Assembly: GCA_002298965.1 (NCBI GenBank)
Contig: DBMN01000070.1
Coordinates: forward strand, 1-10,616
Origin: Rhizobiales bacterium UBA697
GTDB lineage: Bacteria; Pseudomonadota; Alphaproteobacteria; Rhizobiales; Ancalomicrobiaceae
Length of the DNA: 10,616 bases
Direction of reading: 5' to 3'
The position numbers and the translations under genes were made by a program. The notes below the pieces were generated by a model. It was not told the origin of the DNA. It searched no databases and was given only the letters and a program-made list of their open reading frames with translations. Positions 4,113 through 10,309 of this stretch are shown here, one piece after another (the first letter of the stretch is position 1; each line of letters begins with the position of its first letter).

Positions 4113-4849
4113 CGCGCATGCAGTCGTCCACCGGCCTCGCCATCGACCTCGCCGAGCCCGACCTCTCGATGATCGACATCGAGAAGGACATCGCCGGCCC
4201 GCTGTCGCGCCTCGTGCGCTTCGGCGGCCACCGCGTCGAGGTCCCCGGCGAGGCACTGCCGCACCCCTACACGGTGGCGCAGCACTGCGTCGTCGGCGCG
4301 GATGCCCTCTTCGAAGAGACCGGCGACGTCGTCGCGTCCCTCGCGTTCCTGACGCACGACGCGCACGAGGCGCTGATCGGCGACCTGACCACGCCCGCGG
4401 CGCTCGCCCTTGAGCACTGGGCCGAAATGGCGATGCTGATCGCCGGCGGCCCCGAGTTCGCCCGGGCGGTGCGCTCGGCCCTCGGCACCGGCGTCGTCCG
4501 TGCCGGCCTCGACGGGCTCAAGGCCTCGCTCGACACGCAGATCCATCGCCTCGCCGGTCTCCCCCACCCGCTGCCGGCGCCGATCGCCCGCGCCGTGCGG
4601 GAGATGGACGAGCGGATGCTCGACCTCGAGCGTCGCCTGATCCTCGGCCAGCGGCTGCGCAATGCGACCGTCGACGAACTCTGGGGCGCGGTCGCGAAGG
4701 CCAAGCCGGTGCGGATCCGCGGCGGCCTGATCCCGTGGACGCAGCGCCAGGCCCGCACCGAATGGATGCGCCGGTGGACGATGTGGACCGGCGCGACGAG
4801 CGCGCCCCGCGCCATCGCCCCGCGCCGCAAGCCCGCCACCGCCGCCTGA
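4109..4849 (+). CDS. HD-domain phosphohydrolase, YfbR-like (5'-nucleotidase)
   Basis: This 246-aa protein probably removes phosphate from (deoxy)nucleoside monophosphates in the cytoplasm. The HD metal site is visible: His59 in TVAQH, His83-Asp84 in LTHDAHEALIGDLTTP, and a candidate last ligand Asp142 in LKASLDTQIHRL. HDAxEAxxGDLxTP is very close to the YfbR/HD_3 signature. E. coli YfbR is about 200 aa; here the basic C-terminus (residues 190-246, Trp- and Arg-rich) is longer. The start is the ATG overlapping the previous stop; a second Met three codons on is possible. In a phage, such an enzyme could adjust nucleotide pools for replication or deplete a host nucleotide signal. Substrate is inferred from family only. 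Confidence 0.85.
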   Translation: MTRMQSSTGLAIDLAEPDLSMIDIEKDIAGPLSRLVRFGGHRVEVPGEALPHPYTVAQHCVVGADALFEETGDVVASLAFLTHDAHEALIGDLTTPAALALEHWAEMAMLIAGGPEFARAVRSALGTGVVRAGLDGLKASLDTQIHRLAGLPHPLPAPIARAVREMDERMLDLERRLILGQRLRNATVDELWGAVAKAKPVRIRGGLIPWTQRQARTEWMRRWTMWTGATSAPRAIAPRRKPATAA

Positions 4850-4876
4850 ACACCCGCGACCGACAGGAGATCGCCC

Positions 4877-5179
4877 GTGAACATCGCCACCCGTACCGCT
4901 TTCGACCAGTCGACGGCCAGCGGCCCGCTGCTGAGCCTCGACGAGATCGCCGCCGCGCGCCGCGCGCTCGGCCTGCCGAACCGCCACAAGGTCTCGCACC
5001 GCAACCACCACCTCGGCCTCAGCCATCCCGACTGGCAGGCGATGGAGGCGCGCGGCCTCGCCACGGTTCGCCGGTCGTCCGAGGACGGCGCCCCCAGCCT
5101 GTGGCGCCTGACCCGCGCCGCCGCCGAGGCCGCCCTGCTGCCCGGCGAGCGCCTCAACCCCGACGACTTCCCCGCCTGA
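4877..5179 (+). CDS. Small winged-helix-like hypothetical protein
   Basis: This 100-aa protein starts at GTG with AGGAGA 6 bases upstream. After a flexible head it has a helical segment (SLDEIAAARRALGLPNRHKV), a His-rich stretch (HRNHHLGLSHPDWQAMEARG) and the sequence LWRLTRAAAEAALLPGE. Together they resemble a compact winged helix like that in the protein encoded at 3634-3930. The His cluster HRNHH followed by H could bind metal, but no Cys accompanies it. The start region GACAGGAG...CCCGTGA is nearly repeated before the next gene. Function not recognised. Confidence 0.68.
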   Translation: MNIATRTAFDQSTASGPLLSLDEIAAARRALGLPNRHKVSHRNHHLGLSHPDWQAMEARGLATVRRSSEDGAPSLWRLTRAAAEAALLPGERLNPDDFPA

Positions 5180-5191
5180 CAGGAGGCCCCC

Positions 5192-5557
5192 GTGAAGAAG
5201 ATCCGCAGCGCCACCACGGTCATCGGCTTGATCGGCGACGGCGAGCTCGCCGCCGAACTCGACGCCGAACTGACCGGCACTCTTGCCGCGCTCTACGAGC
5301 ACTGCGGCGGTCGCAAGAAGTCCAAGGCCAAGGGCCGCGTCACTCTGACGATCGACCTCGCGGTCGAGGACGGCATAGTCACCATGACCCCCGACATCAC
5401 CTCCAAGAAGCCGAAGAAGTTGCGGTCCGACGGCACCTTCTGGGTCGACGCCGAAGGATCGCTGTCGACCGAGCATCCGTCGCAGACCCGCCTCGACTTC
5501 GGCGACCGCGCCCGCGACGGCAGTGCCGTCGTCGCCCCCACGACCGCGCTCGCCTGA
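5192..5557 (+). CDS. Conserved phage hypothetical, possible sliding-clamp partner
   Basis: This 121-aa protein starts at GTG after a strong AGGAGG. Residues 13-40 are helical, then a Lys-rich linker (RKKSKAKGR) leads to alternating beta strands (VTLTIDLAVEDGIVTMTPDI), a basic turn (SKKPKKLRSDGTFWVD) and a tail beginning STEHPSQTRLDFG. As I recall, proteins with this strand pattern often lie directly before DUF2303 genes in proteobacterial prophages, as here. Residues 98-103, QTRLDF, fit the QxxLxF type of beta-clamp-binding peptide and lie just after the folded part, where such peptides usually occur. With a dnaN gene two kilobases downstream, clamp binding is an attractive but untested idea. 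Confidence 0.72.
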   Translation: MKKIRSATTVIGLIGDGELAAELDAELTGTLAALYEHCGGRKKSKAKGRVTLTIDLAVEDGIVTMTPDITSKKPKKLRSDGTFWVDAEGSLSTEHPSQTRLDFGDRARDGSAVVAPTTALA

Positions 5558-5588
5558 TCGGTCGAGCCCAACCACCCGGAGATCCCAC

Positions 5589-6602
5589 ATGCCCGTCGAA
5601 GCCACTCAGGCCGAAGCCATCAAGGAACTCGTCGCCCTCGCGTCCCAGGCGCGCGGCCTCGAGATCACCACCATCGCCAACGTCGCCGAGGTCGACGGCC
5701 TGCCCGTGCAGATCCCGGTCGGTATCCGCCACGGCACCACGCCCGAGGTGGTCGACCTGTCGCGCCTCTTCGAAGCCTGGCGCGACCGCCCGGCCACGAA
5801 GCGCGGCACCGCGACCGCGCTGACGCTCAAGTCCTTCGTCGACCTGACGAACCGGCACAAGACGCCGCACTCGGCGATCTTCGCCGACACCGACTGGCGC
5901 AAGCCGTCCCTGCTGGCCGTGATCGACTATCACGAGAAGGCGCCGGAACTCGGCGAACTGCCGGCGATCTCCACCGATGCCCCCATGCCCGACTCCCCCG
6001 ACGCCGTGTACGTGGCGGGTGTCGCTGGATCGATCATGACACGCCCCGACAACCTGAAGCATCGCATCGCCTACGCCTATCCGCTCTCCGACACGTGGAA
6101 GGCGTGGATCGCGCAGAACGGCGAGATGATGACCCAGGGCGACTTCGCCGCGTGGATCGAAGACCACATCGCCGACCTGTCGAGCCCCGAGGACGCCGAG
6201 AAGATCTGGTTGGAGCGCGATCTCCAGACCACCGTGGCGACGCCGTCGGCGCTGATCCAGATCTCGCGCGGCTTGCAGATCAACGTCGAGGCGAAGGTCA
6301 AGAACGTCGTCACGCTGCAGACCGGTGCGGCGCAGATCGCCTTCGAGGAGAACCACCTCGGCGGCGACGGCAAGCCGCTGACGATCCCCGGCGCCTTCCT
6401 GCTGCAGGTCGCGCCGTTCTTCGGCGGCGATGTCGTCCGCGTGCCGGTGCGCCTGCGCTACCGCGTCATGGGCGGCGTGACCAAGTGGTTCTTCTCGATG
6501 CACCGGCCGGACCTCTACATCACCCAGCGCCTGAAGGACGACATCTTCTACGTCGCCCGCGACACGGCCCTGCCGGTCTACGAGGGCACCCCCGAGGCCT
6601 GA
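5589..6602 (+). CDS. DUF2303 / YfdQ family protein
   Basis: This 337-aa protein belongs to DUF2303, the family of YfdQ from an E. coli cryptic prophage; its biochemical role is unknown to me. Recognisable parts are the N-terminal helical region (EAIKELVALASQARG), the segment SLLAVIDYHE (about 115), YPLSDTWKAWIAQNG with MTQGDFAAWIEDHI (about 160-195), and a C-terminal beta-rich domain with SRGLQINVEAKVKNV and GAAQIAFEENH. The length is close to what I expect for the family (about 260-340 aa). The ATG at 5589 has GGAGA 6 bases upstream; the in-frame upstream start at 5523 lies within the preceding gene and is rejected. The gene ends an operon segment: a strong hairpin terminator follows about 40 bases after the stop. 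Confidence 0.85.
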   Translation: MPVEATQAEAIKELVALASQARGLEITTIANVAEVDGLPVQIPVGIRHGTTPEVVDLSRLFEAWRDRPATKRGTATALTLKSFVDLTNRHKTPHSAIFADTDWRKPSLLAVIDYHEKAPELGELPAISTDAPMPDSPDAVYVAGVAGSIMTRPDNLKHRIAYAYPLSDTWKAWIAQNGEMMTQGDFAAWIEDHIADLSSPEDAEKIWLERDLQTTVATPSALIQISRGLQINVEAKVKNVVTLQTGAAQIAFEENHLGGDGKPLTIPGAFLLQVAPFFGGDVVRVPVRLRYRVMGGVTKWFFSMHRPDLYITQRLKDDIFYVARDTALPVYEGTPEA

Positions 6603-6641
6603 TCCCCCACGCCCCCGCGCTCGCCTCCCGAGCGCCACTCC

Positions 6642-6677
6642 ACCGCCCCGGCCGATCGCCGGCCGGGGCGGTCTTTC
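6642..6677 (+). terminator. Rho-independent-type terminator after DUF2303
   Basis: A 12-bp perfect stem (arms 6642-6653 and 6661-6672, ACCGCCCCGGCC and its reverse complement) with a 7-base loop, followed by a short T-rich run CTTTC. The stem is very GC-rich but the T-tract is short, so termination may be partial, leaving read-through into the clamp segment. Confidence 0.7.
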
Positions 6678-6693
6678 GAAAGGATCAGAACCG

Positions 6694-6921
6694 ATGGCCG
6701 AAGAAGAGCAGATCACGAAGGAAGAGTTCGTTCGTCGCTTCGTCGACGAGATGGTCCGTCTCGCCGGAGAAACGGACGGAAACGGCGAGAGCGTTCGCGA
6801 CTATGCGGCCGACGTCGCGCCGACCTATTTCGACGATCCGGACCAGCGGAAATACGGGCCGGAAGACTGCGCCGAATCCGACCACGACAATTGGGAGCGC
6901 GCCGACGTTCAGCCGGTTTGA
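6694..6921 (+). CDS. Small, strongly acidic hypothetical protein
   Basis: This 75-aa protein has 22 Asp/Glu against 8 Lys/Arg, a net charge of about -14. The first half is a helix (EEFVRRFVDEMVRLAGE) and the second half is a loop-rich acidic stretch (TYFDDPDQRKYGPEDCAESD). Such composition occurs in DNA-mimic inhibitors and in small partner proteins, but composition alone does not prove either. The ATG at 6694 has AAAGGAT upstream. It is the first gene after the terminator, and its GC content and codon choice (more TTC/GAA and fewer GCC/CTC) differ from the DUF2303 gene before it. A hairpin (6941-6963) lies after its stop. Family not recognised. Confidence 0.68.
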   Translation: MAEEEQITKEEFVRRFVDEMVRLAGETDGNGESVRDYAADVAPTYFDDPDQRKYGPEDCAESDHDNWERADVQPV

Positions 6922-6940
6922 GGCCCCCGACCGTCTCGCC

Positions 6941-6963
6941 CTGCCGGCGCCCGCCGCCGGCAG
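6941..6963 (+). terminator. GC-rich hairpin without T-tract (possible attenuator)
   Basis: CTGCCGGCG (6941-6949) and CGCCGGCAG (6955-6963) form a 9-bp perfect stem with a 5-base loop between the acidic-protein gene and the gene before dnaN. No T-run follows, so it is not a standard intrinsic terminator. It could stabilise an mRNA end or act as a pause/attenuation site. Confidence 0.4.
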
Positions 6964-6995
6964 CACCGGACGATCACCATCGTGAGGAACAGGAA

Positions 6996-7259
6996 ATGGC
7001 CGAAACGATCAGCAGCGGCGGAAGGATCGGAAACGATCTCATGTGGATCGAAGCCGTGCGCGTCAAGCTCTCCGGAAGCGACGAGGTCGTCGTTCTCACG
7101 GTGAGGAAGAACAACTGCGGCGGCGAGGTGATCGCCAGAGACATTGCGTCGCCCGCGCATGTATCGGCCCTTCGCGATATCGCCCGTCGGATCGAAAACC
7201 TGTTGGTCGAGGTCGAATTCCAGGCCGTCGCCACACCAGCCGCCGAGGCCACCCCATGA
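6996..7259 (+). CDS. Small hypothetical protein coupled to dnaN
   Basis: This 87-aa protein begins MAETISSGGRIGNDLMWIEA and then has beta strands (VRVKLSGSDEVVVLTVRKN), the segment CGGEVIARDIASPAHVSALR and a helix (DIARRIENLLVEVEFQ). The layout, strands followed by helix, suggests a compact alpha/beta fold. The ATG at 6996 has GAGGAA 6 bases upstream. Its stop overlaps the start of the clamp gene (ATGA), so the two are translationally coupled. This makes it a candidate for a clamp-related or regulatory partner, by position only. I do not recognise a family. Confidence 0.7.
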   Translation: MAETISSGGRIGNDLMWIEAVRVKLSGSDEVVVLTVRKNNCGGEVIARDIASPAHVSALRDIARRIENLLVEVEFQAVATPAAEATP

Positions 7260-8389
7260 AGCTCTCCATCGCCCGCCGCGATCTGCATCCGGTCCTGACC
7301 ATCGTGCAGCGGATCGTCGAGCGCCGGAACAACATCCTGATCCTGTCGAACGTCCTGCTCTCGGCGGACGCCCGCGGCCTGACCCTGCGCGCCACCGATC
7401 TCGACATCGAGATCTCGACCCGCATCGCGGCCGAGGTCGAGGAGCCGGGCTCGATCACCGTGCCGGCGGCGCGCCTGCACGACATCGTCGGCAAGCTCGC
7501 CGACGGTCAGATCCGCCTCGAGGCCGCCGGCGACAGCGCGTCCGAGGTCCGGCTCGTCTCCGGCCGCGCGCGCTTCGCGCTGCAGGCTCTCCCGGCGACC
7601 GACTATCCCGCGCTGGAATCCGGCGAACTGCCGCATGCCTTCGGCCTGCCCGCCGACCTGCTCGCCGCGGCCCTCGAGGGCGTCGCCCTCGCGATCTCGA
7701 CCGAGGAGACCCGCTATTACCTGAACGGCGTCTACGTCCACGTCAGCGAGGCCGAGAGCCGTCTCCTGACCTTCGTCGCCACCGACGGCCACCGCCTCTC
7801 GCTCGTCCGCCGCGACTGTCCGGAAGGCGCGGACGGCATGCCCGGCGTCATCGTGCCGCGCAAGACGGTCGCCGAGGTCACCAAGCTCTGCCGCGGCAAC
7901 CCGAAGGAGGCGCGCCTCTCGATCTCGGACACCAAGATCCGGTTCGAGATCGGCGACGTGACCCTCGTCTCGAAGCTGATCGACGGCACCTTCCCGGAAT
8001 ACGGCCGCGTCATCCCGCCGCCGCCGCCGATCACCGCCGTCGTCCCGCGCGAGGCGATGCGCGAGGCGGTCGACCGCGTGATGACCGTCGGCGGCGAGCG
8101 CGGCCGTGCCGTCAAGATCACGATCGAAAAGGCGGCGTCGGAGATGCGCCTCGAGGTCACCAACGCCGACGCCGGCAGTGCCGTCGAGACGGTCGACATG
8201 GCGGCCCCCGCGTCCGGCGGCATCGTGATCGGCCTCAACGGTCAGTACCTCGCCGGCGCCCTCGACGCCCTCGGCGGCGACACGGTCTCCATCGCCGCCA
8301 CCGACCCGGGCTCGCCCGTCCAGATGACCCCCGCCGACGACCTCGCAGGCACCCGCCGCCTGATCGTCGTCATGCCGATGAGGGTATGA
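7256..8389 (+). CDS. dnaN: DNA polymerase III beta sliding clamp, element-encoded
   Basis: This 377-aa protein is a full-length sliding clamp, the ring that tethers DNA polymerase to DNA and recruits repair enzymes (E. coli DnaN is 366 aa). Family hallmarks are in order: ILSNVLL (29-35), ATDLDIEIS (46-54), ETRYYLNGVY (151-160), ATDGHRL (175-181), SKLIDGTFPEY (229-239) and the terminal MPMRV, part of the peptide-binding cleft. Three roughly equal domains fit the length. The usual Pro in 'xPILSN' is Leu here, and domain 3 has GLNGQYL where host proteins I recall have GFNARYL, so it looks divergent from a chromosomal copy. The ATG overlaps the upstream stop; GAGG lies 7 bases before it. Neighbours (small unknown genes, SSB, S24 repressor region) show it is an extra, mobile-element copy. 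Confidence 0.93.
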   Translation: MKLSIARRDLHPVLTIVQRIVERRNNILILSNVLLSADARGLTLRATDLDIEISTRIAAEVEEPGSITVPAARLHDIVGKLADGQIRLEAAGDSASEVRLVSGRARFALQALPATDYPALESGELPHAFGLPADLLAAALEGVALAISTEETRYYLNGVYVHVSEAESRLLTFVATDGHRLSLVRRDCPEGADGMPGVIVPRKTVAEVTKLCRGNPKEARLSISDTKIRFEIGDVTLVSKLIDGTFPEYGRVIPPPPPITAVVPREAMREAVDRVMTVGGERGRAVKITIEKAASEMRLEVTNADAGSAVETVDMAAPASGGIVIGLNGQYLAGALDALGGDTVSIAATDPGSPVQMTPADDLAGTRRLIVVMPMRV

Positions 8390-8392
8390 TCC

Positions 8393-8623
8393 ATGGCCAG
8401 ATTCTATTTCACGCGCAACTGCGAGCCGAACCCACTCGCCTCGAAGTATTTGGTTTCTGGCGTCATCGATGCCGGAAGCATGGAAGAGGCAAAGGCGAAT
8501 CTCGACGAGGTTCTGTCGGGCATCAAGACGACGGATCGGAGTTCGACTTTCTCGTTTGTCGATCTCGATCGCACCGACCCTTCAAAGGGCGGGTTGATCG
8601 CCATCACCATGGCGAACAAGTGA
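8393..8623 (+). CDS. Small hypothetical protein after dnaN
   Basis: This 76-aa protein starts MARFYFTRNCEPNPLASKYL three bases after the dnaN stop and continues with a helix (SMEEAKANLDEVLSG) and two short strands (SSTFSFVDLD and GLIAITMANK). A strand-helix-strand layout suggests a small alpha/beta domain. Codon use differs from dnaN: more A/T at third positions (TTT, GAA, TCG, AAG), which suggests a separate origin. No metal-binding residues beyond one Cys. The gene is followed after one base by the next ATG, so it is in the operon. Family not recognised. Confidence 0.68.
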   Translation: MARFYFTRNCEPNPLASKYLVSGVIDAGSMEEAKANLDEVLSGIKTTDRSSTFSFVDLDRTDPSKGGLIAITMANK

Positions 8624-8624
8624 G

Positions 8625-8882
8625 ATGACCACCTTTCTCCGACAGGCCCTGATCTGGATCGGTCTCGCCACCGTGCTTCAGGTCGGCGCCGTGATGATCG
8701 ACCGGGCCATCTTCCCGCTGATCCACGCGAGCGGCGACGATACCGACAGCGCCAGCGAGCGCTCCGGCCTCGGCCTGCGCACCGATCACGGCACCGGCTG
8801 CCAGTACCTCGAGAGCCGCTTCGGCGGCCTCGTCCCGCGCCTCGACGCCGCCGGCCGGCACGTCTGCAAGAGAGGGATGTGA
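8625..8882 (+). CDS. Small membrane-anchored protein with DUF6440-like tail
   Basis: This 85-aa protein has an N-terminal hydrophobic helix (about residues 9-32, WIGLATVLQVGAVMI). The soluble part reads RSGLGLRTDHGTGCQYLE, then GGLVPRLDAAGRHVC. The pattern D-x-x-TG-x-QYL...GG-x-x-P-x-LD-x-x-G is that of small phage and bacterial proteins grouped as DUF6440, as I recall. There the Cys is usually another residue, and the role is unknown. The start overlaps the previous stop region by one spacer base. The protein would face the periplasm or cytoplasm depending on the helix; the charge distribution does not decide it. Confidence 0.65.
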   Translation: MTTFLRQALIWIGLATVLQVGAVMIDRAIFPLIHASGDDTDSASERSGLGLRTDHGTGCQYLESRFGGLVPRLDAAGRHVCKRGM

Positions 8883-8883
8883 G

Positions 8884-9225
8884 ATGGCGAAGCCGGTCAT
8901 GACCCGCGAACTCATGCACGAGCGCACCGTACCAGCGTGCCCGCACTGCGGGGGAGACATGGACGCTGCCGCCGTGAAGCTCTGGGACATCGTCGACGCG
9001 GCGACCGAGGGCAAGGACGAGTGGCGCGTCCGCATCGACAACTGGGTTGCCGTCGACGCCGGCGGGTTCGCCGACGCCGACAAGGGCAACGTCGTCGTCG
9101 AATGCCCGGCCTGCTGCTGCCCGTCCGTTCTCGTGCTCGACGGCCTCTCCGTGAAGCTCTTCGCGGCGCGCACGCCGATCGACAAGCGCTTCCTCGAAGC
9201 CAAGGAAGAGAGGAACCCGAGATGA
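8884..9225 (+). CDS. Zinc-ribbon hypothetical protein
   Basis: This 113-aa protein has CPHCGGDMD at residues 19-27 and CPACCC at 74-79, two CxxC knuckles about 52 residues apart that can form one zinc ribbon. Between them lies a region rich in Trp, Asp and Val (LWDIVDAATEGKDEWRVRID). The N-terminus (MAKPVMTRELMHERT) is basic. Such ribbons are typical of phage proteins that bind nucleic acid or protein partners, but nothing more specific is visible. It begins one base after the previous stop, and its stop overlaps the ASCH-protein start by ATGA. The start could also be an internal Met at residue 6. Confidence 0.7.
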   Translation: MAKPVMTRELMHERTVPACPHCGGDMDAAAVKLWDIVDAATEGKDEWRVRIDNWVAVDAGGFADADKGNVVVECPACCCPSVLVLDGLSVKLFAARTPIDKRFLEAKEERNPR

Positions 9226-9635
9226 AAGTCCTGTCGATCCGCCAGCCGTGGGCATGGGCGATCATCGCCGCCGGCAAGGACATCGAGAACCGGTCGTGGC
9301 CGACGAAGGTCCGAGGACGCGTCCTCATCCACGCGGGTCTCTACGTCCCCGACGAGGCCGACGCCGAGGAGATGCTCGACGCCTCCGGTCTTCGTTCTGC
9401 CGATCGGGCGACGCTCGCCGAGTGCGCCTATCGATCCGACCTCCTGCGCCAGCGCGGCGGCATCGTCGGTTCGGTCGAGATCGTCGAGTGCGTGACCGAG
9501 AGCGAGAGCCCGTGGTTCTTCGGCCCCTTCGGCTTCGTGCTGCGCGACCCGCGCGCGCTCCCCTTCATCCCGTGCCGCGGGAAACTCGGGTTCTTCGACG
9601 CTCCCGATGATGTTCTCGAGCGAGTGAGGATCTGA
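9222..9635 (+). CDS. ASCH-domain (PUA-like) protein
   Basis: This 137-aa protein is a complete ASCH domain: SIRQPWAWAIIAAGKDIENR (5-24), RSWPTKVRGRVLIHAG (24-39), GSVEIVECV (83-91), GPFGFVL (101-107) and GKLGFF (120-125). ASCH proteins have a PUA-like RNA-binding fold; some hydrolyse N4-acetylcytidine and others are nucleases or coactivator-related. Phage copies with 'SIRQPWAWAI' are widespread and of unknown substrate. The ATG overlaps the preceding stop. It is followed two bases after its stop by ssb (junction TGACCATG). Location among replication genes suggests a nucleic-acid-modifying or -sensing role, which is inference. Confidence 0.88.
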   Translation: MKVLSIRQPWAWAIIAAGKDIENRSWPTKVRGRVLIHAGLYVPDEADAEEMLDASGLRSADRATLAECAYRSDLLRQRGGIVGSVEIVECVTESESPWFFGPFGFVLRDPRALPFIPCRGKLGFFDAPDDVLERVRI

Positions 9636-9637
9636 CC

Positions 9638-10075
9638 ATGTCCGGCAGCGTCAACAAAGTCATCCTGATCGGCCACCTCGGGCGCGACCCGGAGGTCCGC
9701 CGCACCCAGTCCGGTGCGCCGATCGTCACCCTCTCGGTGGCGACGTCCGAGTCCTGGCGCGACCGCGCCTCCGGCGAGCGCCGCGAGAAGACCGAGTGGC
9801 ACCGCGTGGTGGTCTTCACCGAAGGCCTCGCAAAGGTCGCCGAGCAGTATCTCAAGAAGGGATCGAGGGTCTATCTCGAGGGCAAGCTGCAGACCCGCGA
9901 ATGGGAGGCCCAGGGCGGCAAGCGCTGGACGACCGAGATCGTGCTCAACGGCTTCAATGCCGTCCTGACCCTGCTGGATCGCCAGCAGGGCAACCGCCCG
10001 CCGGAAGGCGACGCCGACGACTACGCCGGTCCGATGTCCGGCGGATACGACGACGATCCGATGGGAGGGCAGTGA
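9638..10075 (+). CDS. ssb: Single-stranded DNA-binding protein
   Basis: This 145-aa protein has the bacterial SSB OB-fold at residues about 1-113: SVNKVILIGHLGRDPEVR, TLSVATSESW, EKTEWHRVVVF, KGSRVYLEGKL and the Trp-containing TREWE. It coats single-stranded DNA as a tetramer and recruits partners through its C-terminal tip. The tail is only about 32 residues (bacterial SSB tails are often 50 or more) and ends YDDDPMGGQ rather than the usual DDDIPF, so the terminal Phe pocket ligand is absent. The acidic DDDP core remains. It starts in a TGACCATG junction with the ASCH gene and is followed by a 76-aa gene three bases on. It supports element-specific DNA replication or recombination. Confidence 0.93.
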   Translation: MSGSVNKVILIGHLGRDPEVRRTQSGAPIVTLSVATSESWRDRASGERREKTEWHRVVVFTEGLAKVAEQYLKKGSRVYLEGKLQTREWEAQGGKRWTTEIVLNGFNAVLTLLDRQQGNRPPEGDADDYAGPMSGGYDDDPMGGQ

Positions 10076-10078
10076 GCC

Positions 10079-10309
10079 ATGAGCAACTTGGTGCAGACGT
10101 GCCTTGTCATCGTTCAGCTTTCGACCGGCGAACCGGTGGCGACGATGCTGTGGCCTGATGGACCGGAGGCCCGCGCCGTCTGCGAAGACTACGCGCCGAA
10201 GTGGAACAAGGAAGCCGAGGCGAAGGGGTTCCGAGCCGAGTGCCGCCCTGCCATCCCGTGCCCTCAGTTGAAGGACCCGGTTGGATGGAGTGGGGAGCCG
10301 AAGCCGTGA
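10079..10309 (+). CDS. Small hypothetical protein after ssb
   Basis: This 76-aa protein starts MSNLVQTCLVIVQLSTGEPVATMLWP and has a helix (DGPEARAVCEDYAPKWNKEAEAK) and a Cys/Pro-rich end (ECRPAIPCPQLKDP). Four Cys (8, 35, 55, 61) are present. The first 14 residues are moderately hydrophobic but too short and uncharged for a clear signal peptide. The gene overlaps the next one by GTGA. Its GC content is lower than that of ssb. Family not recognised. Confidence 0.65.
   Translation: MSNLVQTCLVIVQLSTGEPVATMLWPDGPEARAVCEDYAPKWNKEAEAKGFRAECRPAIPCPQLKDPVGWSGEPKP

Noticed and set aside
4109..4849. HD protein as a (p)ppGpp hydrolase or dGTPase
   Set aside because: The spacing and the GDLTTP motif after HD fit YfbR/HD_3 better than RelA/SpoT or Dgt families, whose other motifs are absent.
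4070..5605. 511-codon minus-strand open frame
   Set aside because: Antisense to the HD enzyme, the wHTH-like gene and the conserved phage gene, all with clear starts. Its Gly/Arg/Ala-rich product has no recognisable motif.
5397..6716. 439-codon minus-strand open frame
   Set aside because: Antisense shadow of DUF2303; it also crosses the terminator hairpin. The product is low-complexity Arg/Gly/Asp.
7144..8628. 494-codon plus-strand frame overlapping dnaN
   Set aside because: Out-of-frame shadow of dnaN; the product is Arg/Pro-rich without motifs.
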